DNA from: Cliona cf. orientalis
Taxonomy: Eukaryota; Porifera; Demospongiae; Clionaida; Clionaidae
Length of the DNA: 64,000 nucleotides
Reading direction: 5' to 3'
Assembly (NCBI GenBank): GCA_963930775.1
Contig: OZ005701.1
Span: 2,542,001-2,606,000 of the forward strand
Shown piece after piece: positions 44,335 to 54,795 of this stretch. Made by a program: the position numbers and the translations under genes. Each line of letters begins with the position of its first letter. The stretch's first letter is position 1. The notes beneath the pieces were generated by a model. It was given only the letters and a program-made list of their open reading frames with translations, had not been told where the DNA came from and made no database searches.

Positions 44335-46110
44335 ATGTTCTTGCTACTGAGGCTAATTCAATTTGGATTAACCTCATGCAGCGTTATTTAGCAGCAAATA
44401 GGATTTAGATTAATCTTTGGCACATGCATCCATGGATACCATCACCTAACTTTGGTATTAGTATACAAACAAAATACAAAGCTACAAGCTTCACTGACTC
44501 TGGACAGAAGATTATTAAAAAATCAGTACAATTCACCATTAAACAATCATGAGAATCTGTTTCCAAGAGATCAGTCTGAATGTTATTTACTGCGGTGCTG
44601 CATGAAGCTAATTCAAATAGAATGTTAATGAATCCATTCCCAAAAGATCACCGTGTTCCCAAAACATCAATCTGACATGTACGTAGTTTTATACCGCTGA
44701 TGCTGCATGAGACTAGACTAATTCATTCAACATTCTTTTTGAATTGGCCTCATGCACAATCAGCAGCAAGCAAGATCAGATAGATCATGAGTGTATCCAT
44801 GGATCTGATCATCTCACTTTGGTACGTTGGTATTAAAGCTACTGACCTCACTATTGATCTTTTGGGAACACAAATATTTTGGGAACAGACATGCATAGCT
44901 TAGCTACTGCTGATGCTGCACCGGAGACTAATTCATTAACATTCTATTCGAATTAGTGTCATACAGAATCAGCAGCAAGCAATATTCAGATTGATCTTCA
45001 GTGCTTACATGGATCTGATGACCTCACTTGTTTGGTATGTTTCCCGAATCCATGGCTAACACTGCATACCACACACAGTTCACTATAAAACTTCAATTCT
45101 TAGTTGAATTTGCACCACTAGTTGTTCATGCAAACATCTTTCATCATAAAAATTAATTTTCTTGGTATCCATGCATGCATTAAGAGAAATTCACAGTTAA
45201 TTTTGTATTGAGCCATGAAGGCAAAACTGATAGTGAACCATTTATCTCTCTCTTTCATTCACTTCATAGTCGTTCGCTCCAAACCCGTATAGATGGTCAA
45301 CAGCCTCCTCCCTGTAACTTCATACAACTCCTTACTTTTGTCAGTACTTCACATCCAAGGTCAGCTATAACTTGTTTAACTATTAATTATCTGCAGAATT
45401 TGTTCCCAAAAATCAATCTGCATGAATGTTGTTAAGTACTGCAGATACTATATAATTTGGTTCCCAAAAGACATGAGGCTAATTTGAATAGAATGTTAAT
45501 GAATCTATATTTGAATAGAATATTTCTGTTCCCAAAAGATCAATCAGTATGTGGTTTAGCTACTGCTGATGCTGCACAAGACTAATTCATTAACATTCTA
45601 TTCCAATTAGCCTTATGCACGATCAGCAGCAAGTTTCAGATCTTTGGCGCATCTATGGATCCGATCATCTCTGTTGGTATAAGAATAAATGGAGCTACTG
45701 GCCTCACTCAAATATATATAGGACATCCAGACGGAAGAGTATTCCAAGATCAGCTACAATTCGTTTAATTATCCCGCAGAATTTGTTCTCAAAAATCAAT
45801 CCAAATGTCATTAAGTACTGCAGATAATGTATACTCAGTTCCCAAAAGATATAAGGCTAATTCGAATAGAATGTTAATGGATCGATACTTGAGTAGAATG
45901 TTTCTGTTCCCAAAAGATATATGTTCCCAACAGATCAATCTGTAACTATGTAGTTTAGCTACTGCTGATGCTGCACAAGACTAATTCATTAAGTTAACAT
46001 TCTACTCCAATTAGCCTCATGCTGAATCAGTAACAAACAACATTCAGATTGATCTTTGGTGCATCCATGGATCTGATCACTTCACTTTGGTATGTTTCCT
46101 CAATCCATGG
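44335..46110. repeat. Block of diverged tandem repeats with internal hairpins
   Basis: Unit elements recur about four times: ttcccaaaagatcaatctg, actgctgatgctgcac, agaatgttaatgaat and its inverse attcattaacattct, and catccatggatctgatca. Within each unit the agaatgttaatgaat pair is inverted and can fold. A further partial unit is at 47650-47740. A gene remnant is embedded at 45084-45352. Confidence 0.7.
45084..45352 (+). pseudogene. Truncated copy of the cysteine-rich gene (promoter plus N-terminal part)
   Basis: TATAAAA (45084-45090) and the following 5' region match the gene at 46211 closely (gaatttgcaccactagttgt). The coding match covers the Gln/Pro-rich stretch (DGQQPPPCNFIQLLTFVSTS) and ends abruptly at cttcac (45352), where unrelated repeat DNA begins. 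The signal peptide region is frame-damaged. Confidence 0.7.
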
Positions 46111-46138
46111 CTAACACTGCATACCACGCACAGTTCAT

Positions 46139-46145
46139 TATAAAA
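46139..46145 (+). promoter_or_regulatory. TATA box of the cysteine-rich gene at 46211
   Basis: TATAAAA, 72 bp upstream of the start codon; the same box and flanks occur in the truncated copy at 45084. Confidence 0.65.
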
Positions 46146-46210
46146 CTTCAGTCCTTCGTTGAATTTGCACCACTAGTTGTTCATGCAAACGTCTTTCATC
46201 GTAAGTAGCC

Positions 46211-46795
46211 ATGCGTGGAAATAAACTTTTTCTTTTTGTATTGAGTCATACATGGCTCACTATCAGTTTTGCCTCAATGGCTCAAATCTCTCTCTCTCAT
46301 TCACCTCATGATCATCTGCTCCAAACCCGTCAAACTGGTCAACAGCCTCCTCCTGTGGGTACCTGTGACTTTGTACAGCTCCTTACTTTTGTCAATACTT
46401 CACAGTGTTATAACACACTAGTTGAAGATGCATTCCTAAGTGACAATGAAACTGCTCCTGGTCAACTGGCAGAGCAGTATTGCACTCAAGCCTGTGCAGG
46501 GAACTTCATTGACTTCGTTACAAACACCTGGAACTGTACAGCATCACTGAAGGAGATTTATCGTTTAACTATCTCCAGAATCTGTTCCCAAAATAATGGT
46601 CGACGGTGTATAACATACTCACTCGCCGACATTCCCTTCACTGGCTGTGAGCTAGCAGCAACATTCACTACCCCTATGTGTTCTGCCGACTGCCGTGATA
46701 GCATACTCTTTGCTATAAATGAGGCTGGCTGTTGTCTAGCGCTTGAGATTTCTCTGCTTGACTCCATTGGTGTTCCTGTTCCAACATCTCTTTGA
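46211..46795 (+). CDS. Cysteine-rich secreted protein (open paralogue)
   Basis: A 194-residue frame: signal peptide (LFLFVLSHTWLTISFAS), a His/Ser linker, RQTGQQPPPVGTC, then the cysteine-rich domain shared with the gene at 40769 (about 85 percent by eye up to EAGCCLALEIS). It ends after IGVPVPTSL, before the region that in the paralogue continues through more cysteines to a membrane segment, so this copy would be secreted and soluble. The downstream DNA still reads hydrophobically in other frames (ttttttgttgccatttttgtg), suggesting a C-terminal frameshift. It has sequons and an even number of domain cysteines. The function is unknown. Confidence 0.6.
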   Translation: MRGNKLFLFVLSHTWLTISFASMAQISLSHSPHDHLLQTRQTGQQPPPVGTCDFVQLLTFVNTSQCYNTLVEDAFLSDNETAPGQLAEQYCTQACAGNFIDFVTNTWNCTASLKEIYRLTISRICSQNNGRRCITYSLADIPFTGCELAATFTTPMCSADCRDSILFAINEAGCCLALEISLLDSIGVPVPTSL

Positions 46796-48889
46796 GCATG
46801 TTTTTTGTTGCCATTTTTGTGGCTATCATTGTAAGCTATTAATGTTGGCCATCATGGTAATCATTAATTTATAAACCTATTATAATTATGTACTACATGC
46901 AATATACCAGCATTAATATATTGATTATGTCAATAAACTAATTTTCTTGATACATGGACATTGTGCTATAGCATACCACAACTAGGAAAAACCCACATTG
47001 TCAATAATGTCAAACCTCACTACCTTACTGTCTTGTGCCCAGACTTTAATAATAATAATGCAAGGACTGGTGAAATAATGTTAGTCAGTAAGTTTAAGTT
47101 CCACATTGCAAGATTGGTCGTAGTCAATCAGATTATAGAACCATGCTGTTTTCCCACTTAAATCTGGTACCTCACACATCATTTCTAGCAATGAGGAAGC
47201 TCGAGCTTTTATGTCGTGACTGACATTAAATTTTTGATTGCTTATTCAGTCTCTTCTAGCGACTAGCATGAGGTTAGCATAATGTTGGAAGCAGAATGAC
47301 ACCTAGAGATAGACTTGAGCGTTAGAGACAAAAGTGATATTCAATACAAAATAATAATAAATTTCTACATATATGGCTATACGGAGGAAACATTATGACA
47401 ATTGATGAATCTTTGTATCAACCACTAGTCCATAGTGCAAATTCAACCAAGAGCTGAAGTCTTATTAGTAAATTGGGGTATGCAGCCCTGATTAACTCAG
47501 GATAGCCAGCTATGGCTACCTTTTCCTCTATAATTATAACTCTAAGACTTAGGTTAATGAATTGAATTATATTAGCTCAGAATAGCCAGCTATGGTTACC
47601 TTTTCCTCCATAACTCTAAGTCTTAGGTTAATGAACTGAATTATAATATTATGCAGCATCAGCAGTAAACAACTTTTAAATTGATCTTCGGTGTATCCAT
47701 GGATCCCATCACCTCACTTCAGAATGTTACCTCCATTGCTAAGACGATAATAAGAAGAAAAGCAGGAGACTTGTATAGGATTCTGGACCTCTAGCTATGG
47801 CTTTACATACCAGCCCAGCTTATAAATTTATCTAAATAGCTGCCTAAAGCCACCTAACAGATGAGCAGGAATGAATCTCTCATTAATTTTAGTGAGTTAT
47901 GCATTGTGTTCACTGCAACAGTCTCAGCCATGGAGGAAAGATGCTAATTAATGAGGTGATGAAGTCCACTATTATACAGTCTCAGCCATGAAGGAAAAAA
48001 TTTAATGCTAATAATGATAATATTATTAATGAGGTGATGAAATCCACTATATAGAAATCTTTTTTTTGCTGATCATTAAATTTTTGCATTGGTATAATTA
48101 AAACTGGACATGATCATTGTGGAATCTCTATTTATACATACACGCTCAGGACAGCACCAGATGCTCTGTGCCGCTAATTAGGTAGGAAATTTCAACAGCA
48201 AAGAAGACCCATGTGTGTAATCAAGCTATCTACATGCATATAATATTATTATAACAGTATTATGCTAGACAACTCTTAAGGTACACACAGCTGAAATTCT
48301 TTCCTATTAACCTAAATGGATAATAATTATATTATACTGGGTGCAAGAATGCACGAGAAGACTCAGTACCAGTATTACACCAGCCTCATTATTCTAGACT
48401 CAAAGCTATAAATGAGCTTTCAGGTTATCTGGTTGCAATGGAGGCAATAGTTCACTAGCTCCTAAGGGCCATGGCGGAAACCATCTTGCATAGCAACTCC
48501 AGTACAAGCATAACACCAAGTTACTGAAAGTTTAACTAAGTCTTTGAAGCTAATAATATTATTATCAGTGTGAGTTTCCTAGCGCTTGCATGCTGCGTGA
48601 ACCAGGAGACTAGAACATGATAACAAAATAATATTATAATATAGTAGAAATATTTCATCCCTGATTGCAGCTGTTAATGTGATAATTATAGCTAAAATTA
48701 ATGTTCATCATGATTATCATAGCAGTGGATAAGGAACACTATTAGTTTCAGTAGTATAGTCAGAAAAATGGCCTAATTTAAAAGAGTGCTTGTTCACTAC
48801 TAGCTTAGGCTAAACTAGCAAGCTATAAAAATAATCATTTTATAATATTCAGAATTAGTTTTGTACGAAAGATCAGCATCAAATGTTTC
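46796..48889. other. Intergenic with short tandem duplications
   Basis: No gene was recognised. A duplicated ~83-bp unit lies at about 47491-47645 (gatagccagctatgg / gaatagccagctatgg), another at about 47925-48056 (cagtctcagccatg ... gaggtgatgaa twice), and a partial hairpin-block unit at 47650-47740. Confidence 0.5.
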
Positions 48890-48892
48890 AAT

Positions 48893-50057
48893 CAGAGTGG
48901 AGAAGTAGAACAGGAGCTAGAACCTGGATAGCATGCTTCAATGAGAGCTGTCCTACTGCCACTGCCCAGGGACCATGACCATGACAAAGCATCCCAGCGG
49001 TTTCTACTTCCCCAGACTGGATTAATGAAGAAATAGTGACATTTACAGTAGTACTGTCATGGAGATGATGATGAGAATATTATACTTATCCCCCACCATC
49101 CTTCACACCATTCCACTTCCTTGGTTTGGTACCAGGCATAGAGACTAATAGTATTCCCAGGCCAACTCTGGTACATGCCAGCACACGTCTGGTAGTCTAG
49201 AGAAGAACAGGCAGCAGCACAAACTTTTCCTGTTGCACGAGGCTCAATCTGGTAGGCGATGTCTGCTTCAGCACTGAACCCAACCCGAGCCACTTCCTAA
49301 CAAAGATTAATATGTTGCATAAAAGTAATAAACTATTGTCAAATTATTGTTACGCATGCAGATAGCCACAGTGACTTACAACAAATGTATAGCTTGCTGA
49401 TCCTTCAAGTGTAAGGGAAGCTCGTGGAACAATACCAGTAGTACCAGATAAAAGTTCGTTGATATTCAGGCTAGCAAACATTTCAGGATTGAAATCGGCT
49501 GTCAAGCTTACGTATAAGCTAACTGAAGCTTCCACATATCCAGCATACATCCAGATTGAGTATGAATATCGGAAAAGGCGTCTTCGATTTTCATATAGAG
49601 AGCGATCATATCTAAGACAATATGTAGCATCCACTGAGCGGGCGTAGTTCAAGAGTGTAGTTCCACCAAATTGAGCGTATCCTCTTCCACTTATGGTTGA
49701 TCCAGATTTTTGAGTTGAAAGTTCGATTTCAGCAAGATTTCTACTCTCACTGAACACATTTGCTTGTGCTCAAGCTCGAGCAAAGGCTTTCATGTTGTTG
49801 CAATCATTACTAGTGCCTAAGAATACACCACCCGCAACCTTCATATTCATATCACTGGTACCAAGTCTCTTTCCATAGATGTAGGCTTTATGCTTTGGAT
49901 AGGTCGAGACATCAGATGCTCTGCTGGATTGTGATGCAACACAATCATAGTCCGAGTTAGATGCATCCCAGTCTGAGCCACGTCTTAGTCTGGTATGCAG
50001 TTGATGTAGCAGAGATAGAGCTCTTTTACCACCTACCTTTCTCATGTACAAGGCCAC
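48893..50057 (-). pseudogene. Truncated copy of the Vitellogenin-N gene (3' part)
   Basis: Covers the last third of exon 9 plus exons 10-11 of the gene at 32647-36089, about 90 percent similar by eye. Four defects are visible: the 5' end stops at about 50057 without exons 1-8; a cysteine codon TGC is TGA at 49772-49770; the exon 10 donor GTAAGT is ATAAGT (49089-49084); and about 22 nt are missing at the start of exon 11. Upstream of 50057 the DNA is unrelated and leads into the inverted-repeat arm. It is a non-functional duplicate. Confidence 0.85.
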
Positions 50058-50627
50058 ATCTCACGAACTGGCCAGTATTTCTGCCCAGCTCACCCAAGAG
50101 TGACTTAGGGATTCAGTGGACCTTCAGTGCATTTGTGCATACTCACAATACGTACCTTGATTCAATGATGTGATTTTATTCATAATTACTTAGCTACTAT
50201 GATTCTGTTTCCCTGTGATTTGGGGAAAGATCACTTGGGGTGATAGGGTTTATTTGGGGGTATTCCCCATCATCACAGGAGTATTGAAAATGGCAATAAT
50301 TATTGTACCAGCAATTTGCAAATGGGTAAACCCCCTGCAACAGCCAGCCACCTAATTAAAGGGGAACACACCTCATTAAAAGGGGATTTCCCCGGCAAAA
50401 GCAGATGCACTTGCAGCAATATCAACTTGATGATAACAGGGTATTTAATGAGGCAAGAAATATATATTGTAATTGCAAGCAAATTAATCATCACCATAGC
50501 AACAGCATGCATGCATACACACTCCACTGCCATCAACTGATGAAGGAAGGGACATGTAGGTCCCTTCCCAGACCCAGCAGTAGCAACTAGAGTAGTAGGG
50601 AGAGAATGTATCTCCCTAGCAGAAGCG

Positions 50628-50802
50628 GCACATGCAGCAGTACATGCAGCAGCACATGCAGCACATGCAGCAACACATGCAGTACAATGCAGCAGCTCAT
50701 GCAGTGGCACATGCAGCAGCACATGCAGTGGCACATGCAGCAGCACATGCAGTGGCACATGCAGCAGCACATGCAATGGCACATGCAGCAGCACAAGCAT
50801 GC
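50628..50802. repeat. 12-bp minisatellite, left outer
   Basis: Unit cacatgcagcag alternating with cacatgcagtgg. Because the unit length is a multiple of three and lacks stops, all frames are open here, which explains the Cys/His/Met- and Ala/His-rich apparent proteins. Confidence 0.9.
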
Positions 50803-51609
50803 AGCAGTAGCGTGCAAGCAGAGTGGGAGGGATGACCCTCCCACAGCAGCAAAAGCCCAGCCCTATCACCATTTACCAAATACAACCAATCGATGTACAG
50901 ATTGGTGTTGCGCTAGTTATTTGTGAACAGGAGTTAATAGACGTTTTACTATAGATAAAACAATGTTAACCCTGGAGCAGCCTGCTGGCATAGAAGCAGT
51001 GATAGGGCTGGGCGCATACGCATTTCGTGGGGCATACAGGGACACATGATTGCTTAGCTGCCACGCTGAGTTGTTGGCTGCCAGAATAGCCCATATTGAG
51101 GCAGCAGTTGAAGTTTGCAATTTCCCCACCCCAACATCCTCCCTCTATTTGCCAGACTAGTAAGAATAGAACCAGGTACTGTACATTTTCCACTAATAAG
51201 GGTGGGACGGTGATAGGGCTGAGGTGGGTATTCCCCATCATCACAGGTTTATTGAAAATGGCAATAATTATTGTACCAGCAATTTGCAAATGGGTAAACC
51301 CCCTGCAACAGCCAGCCACCTAATTAAAGGGGAACACACCTCATTAAAAGGGGATTTCCCCAGCAACAGCAGATGCACTTGCGGCAATGTCAACTTGATG
51401 ATAACAGGGTAATTTTAATGAGGCAAGAAATATTGTAATTGCAAGCAAATTAATCATCACCATAGCAACAGCATGCATGCATGCATGCATGCATACACAC
51501 TCCACTGCCATCAATTGATGAAGGAAGGGACATGCAGGTCCCTTCCCAGACCCAGCAGTAGCAACTAGTAGTAGGGAGAGAATGTACGGGCATATATCTC
51601 CCTAGCAGC

Positions 51610-51792
51610 AGCGGCACATGCAGCACATGCAGCAGTACATGCAGCAGCACATGCAGCACATGCAGCACATGCAGCAACACATGCAGTATACAATGCAGCA
51701 GCACATGCAGTGGCACATGCAGCAGCACATGCAGTGGCACATGCAGCAGCACATGCAATGGCACATGCAGCAGCACAAGCATGCAGCAGTAG
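51610..51792. repeat. 12-bp minisatellite, left inner
   Basis: Same cacatgcagcag / cacatgcagtgg unit as 50628-50802, within the second ~1-kb repeat unit of the arm. Confidence 0.9.
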
Positions 51793-51952
51793 CGTGCAAG
51801 CAGAGTGGGAGGGAATGACCCTCCCACAGCAGCAAAAGCCCAGCCCTATCACCATTTACCAAATACAACCAATCGATGTACAGATTGGTGTTGCACTAGT
51901 TATTTGCGAACAGTTAATTTATTCTACATGCATTGAATTCACAGGACATCAA

Positions 51953-52105
51953 ATTCCAAGAAACACCATTCATACAAGAGTGACCTGCATGGTCACAAGT
52001 GTATCTTGGATTAAGAAACACCATTCATATAAGAGTGACCTGGTCACAAATGTATCTTGGATTAAGAAACACCATTCATAAAAGAGTGACCTGGTTTGTT
52101 ACAAC
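51953..52105. repeat. Tandem repeat, about 52 bp x 3
   Basis: The unit contains aagaaacaccattcata and aagagtgacctg, repeated three times. The inverse is at about 60880-60990 in the right arm. Confidence 0.8.
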
Positions 52106-52362
52106 TCTGATCTAAAAAAGACTTAGTGTATAGAAGCTGATGACCACAGTTTGAGGTATTCTACAGTCATGTTGCATGGTGGCAACTTGGAAACACTAGG
52201 TGTTTTTAACTTAGTTTCACTTTTCTGGGATTTAAATATAGGCTGCATTTTTGAGCATACTTCATGCAAAAAGACCAGGTAGTGAGTGAGTGAACCTGGT
52301 GTAAGCTTATACCTATACATCCCATGGCAGAAACTGGAGTAATCACTCTGCATGTTTATATG

Positions 52363-52708
52363 CAGTGGCGGATCCCGGGGGGTAAGGGGGGTGCAAGTGT
52401 ACCCCCCTTTGGGCTTCATCTAACACTAAGAAGGATATGCTAACAAGTACTGATGATAGACTAAATGGAACCCCCCTTTCTGGCTATAGAACTAAGAAAC
52501 TGCTGCTATGGCTCACCTTAGAATGCTTTAGAAGAAAATTCGTTCGAAAACAGGTCGTTTGGACGGGTAGGGCTGATTGTTTGTCTCGAAAACGATCGAA
52601 ATGGTCGTGGTTTTGCCCTAAAGTGGGCGTGGCTTCTAAATTTTGCGCGCGCTTCGCGCGCAAGACTGTATTACAACCCCTCTTCCAAAAATCTTGGATC
52701 CGCCACTG
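52363..52708. mobile_element. Small TIR element, CAGTGGCGGATCC ends, left arm
   Basis: The ends are cagtggcggatcc and ggatccgccactg, with atatg on both sides (52358-52362 and 52709-52713). The 346-bp interior contains a CG-rich palindrome, ttgcgcgcgcttcgcgcgcaa. No transposase. The right-arm copy is at 60258-60606. Confidence 0.8.
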
Positions 52709-52756
52709 ATATGCATAGAGTGCTAGCTACTGGTAGGTAAGGCTTCTAAAAGAGGC

Positions 52757-52764
52757 TATAAAAG
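52757..52764 (+). promoter_or_regulatory. TATA box of the left fibrinogen-domain gene
   Basis: TATAAAAG, 93 bp upstream of the start codon; the identical element is in the right arm at 60207-60200 (minus). Confidence 0.75.
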
Positions 52765-52849
52765 CAGGTTGGATAGAGATGAGAGCTACACAACAGGCTA
52801 CTCTCGGCACAGAGCAATATTCCAAATTAAGAATTAAGAAAGAGAAGAA

Positions 52850-54055
52850 ATGTGGAGCTGCAGTCTACTGGTGTTATCTCTAAGTTGCATGTTTGCCATT
52901 GCAGCAGCTGGCTGTGATTCTTTAAAACCTCCAAGTGGGTTAATGTCATACCATTACACGTTTTAAATTTGCATCAATTTATGTATAAACAATAATACAT
53001 CACCAGAGTACTATTATTCGGACTGCAAGGCGGCTCTTTCCCTGGGAGAGATACTCAGTGGAGTCTACACCATCAAACCAGACAACCTTCCTCCATTCCA
53101 AGTGAGCACGATAATGTTTGCTCTAGTTATTCTCTAGTAACCAGGCAGCAGTACCACATGCACGTGTAACAGTTAACAGTAACACGACTCATGCTTGTGG
53201 TACTGGTTGACAAATCAGCGATAGTACCCTATAGCTAGTACGAAACTTTGGCGAGCATTAAATTTGGTCAACCAGTCATCAGAATGCATTGGTGAATTTT
53301 AAATTGCAAGTGGTTCCATATAGTGTGACAGTGCATGCAATAATATTGGGGGATTTTAATTTTGGCAATTTTCTGCAAAATCGACAATTTGTCAAATTAA
53401 AATCCTAGCCAAAGTTTCGCACTATAATACAGTTATTGTTGATTGACGAGCCGAGAACATCTTTATGAAATGTAATATTGCTATAAAGTTACTAGCTTTT
53501 ACTATAAAGGTCTACTGTGACATGGAGACTGATGGTGGAGGTTGGATTGTGTTCCAGAGAAGAATGGATGGAACTACAGACTTTTACCGCAACTGGACTG
53601 ACTATGTGAAGGGATTTGGAGACCTCAACAGAGAGTTCTGGCTAGGACTCAGTGAGATAAACAGGCTTACTCAAGCTGGTGGTAGAACACTGAGAGTAGA
53701 CTTGGCTGACTTTGAAGGAGGGGAACGATATGCAAAATATAGCACATTCAAAGTCCTCGATTCATCCACAAAATATCAGCTAAATATAGGGGGCTACTCT
53801 GGAAATGCAGGGGACAGTATGGCCAATCACAATGGAATGAAATTTTCAACCAAAGACGAAGATAATGACACACAGGGTAATAATAACTGTGCTGTCCAGT
53901 TCAAAGGAGCATGGTGGTATGCATCCTGTCACCAGTCTAACCTGAATGGCAAGTATCTTTCTGGACATACTGAATCTTTTGCTGATGGTGTAAATTGGTA
54001 CCACTGGAAAGACTATCACTACTCCCTTAAGATCAGCGAGATGAAGTTACGTTAG
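52850..54055 (+). CDS. Secreted fibrinogen-related (FReD) protein, left arm, intact
   Basis: Exons 52850-52934, 53007-53101 and 53510-54055 with phases 1 and 0; total 241 residues. Residues 1-21 are a signal peptide (MWSCSLLVLSLSCMFAIAAA). The rest is a single fibrinogen C-terminal domain: SDCKAALSLGEILSGVY, VYCDMETDGGGWIVFQRR (61-78), WLGLSEIN, a calcium-site-like DEDND (176-180), and the ligand-pocket segment CAVQFKGAWWYASC (187-200). FReD proteins without a collagen stalk act as secreted recognition or adhesion lectins in other invertebrates; the ligand here is unknown. The first donor is GTGGGT. Intron 2 carries a TIR element. It is probably expressed, given the TATA box and intact frame. 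Confidence 0.88.
53220..53430. mobile_element. TIR element in intron 2 of the FReD gene
   Basis: The left end is acgaaactttggcgagcatt and the right end ctagccaaagtttcgc, inverted. The interior is rich in aaatt. The right-arm counterpart is at about 59278-59465. Related short sequences occur near 3200 and 43020. Confidence 0.65.
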
Positions 54056-54529
54056 TGAGACCAGAGAGGACATTACAAACAGAACATTTGAGTGATCAAT
54101 AGTTATAGCATAATAGAGTAGTTGCCGCAACCTACAATGGAAATATATGCTAAAAACAGCTTTCTTTTTGTTTTGTAGAATGAACACATTATACTGCTGT
54201 AGACTTTTATCATCATGAAAATTAATATGAGGTGTATTCACTATCAGAGTTTCCCCCAGAAAATTCTTAAAATACTTTCATTTTTTCTTGGTGAGGTATT
54301 ACCACGGTGTATAATGTAGCGCTTTAAAAACTTAAACTTGGTATCCTTGGATTAATTGCGGTATTTCCTTGATTACAGATGCAAATACTGTCAAAATTTG
54401 ACAATAAATCTACCATAATACATGTACAGTATGGATATAAAAATTTGGAACAAGCCTGCATGACATAAAAGACTAATATTTATCGGCGGGCACATCCTCA
54501 GGTGTTACAATCAGACTGCACGTTAAGTG

Positions 54530-54645
54530 ACACTGTGATTTGTTTGCAGGACGCTGTCTGGCAAAAACTGCTAGTACAGCTCCATAGACTAAAAAGTGAT
54601 ACTGTGACTCATTTGCAGGACGCTGTCTGGCAAAAATTGCTCCAT
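54530..54645. repeat. Direct duplication, about 55 bp x 2
   Basis: gtgatttgtttgcaggacgc and gtgactcatttgcaggacgc each precede tgtctggcaaaaa(c/t)tgct. The inverse is at about 58085-58200 in the right arm. Confidence 0.8.
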
Positions 54646-54795
54646 AGCGATGGGCCACCATGCACCCATGGATGTTATGAAAACTGTATTATTCTCTACC
54701 ATTCCTGGTCATTATAGCAGTTTACATCAATATTATTATATGCATGCACGTTTAAGCACAGACTAGCCCTTTATCATAATAATATATTCACATAA

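Larger units (their letters stand above)
50257..54795 (+). repeat. Left arm of a large inverted duplication
   Basis: The mirror image of 57925-62619. In order it contains: repeat unit 1 (50257-51227) with minisatellite; unit 2 (51228-51930) with minisatellite; a ~52-bp tandem (51953-52105); a small TIR element (52363-52708); the fibrinogen-domain gene (52850-54055); and a duplicated 60-bp segment near 54530-54645. The outer end is marked by gggggtattccccatcatca, the inner end by ctagccctttatcataataa. Each has its inverse in the right arm. Confidence 0.92.

Noticed and set aside
50628..50802. Possible CRISPR-like array of short regular repeats
   Set aside because: The units are contiguous 12-mers without unique spacers, in a eukaryotic setting.
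50587..51868. Long Cys/His/Met-rich and Ala/His-rich open frames on both strands
   Set aside because: They are readings of the 12-bp minisatellite in every frame; no signal outside the repeat supports coding.
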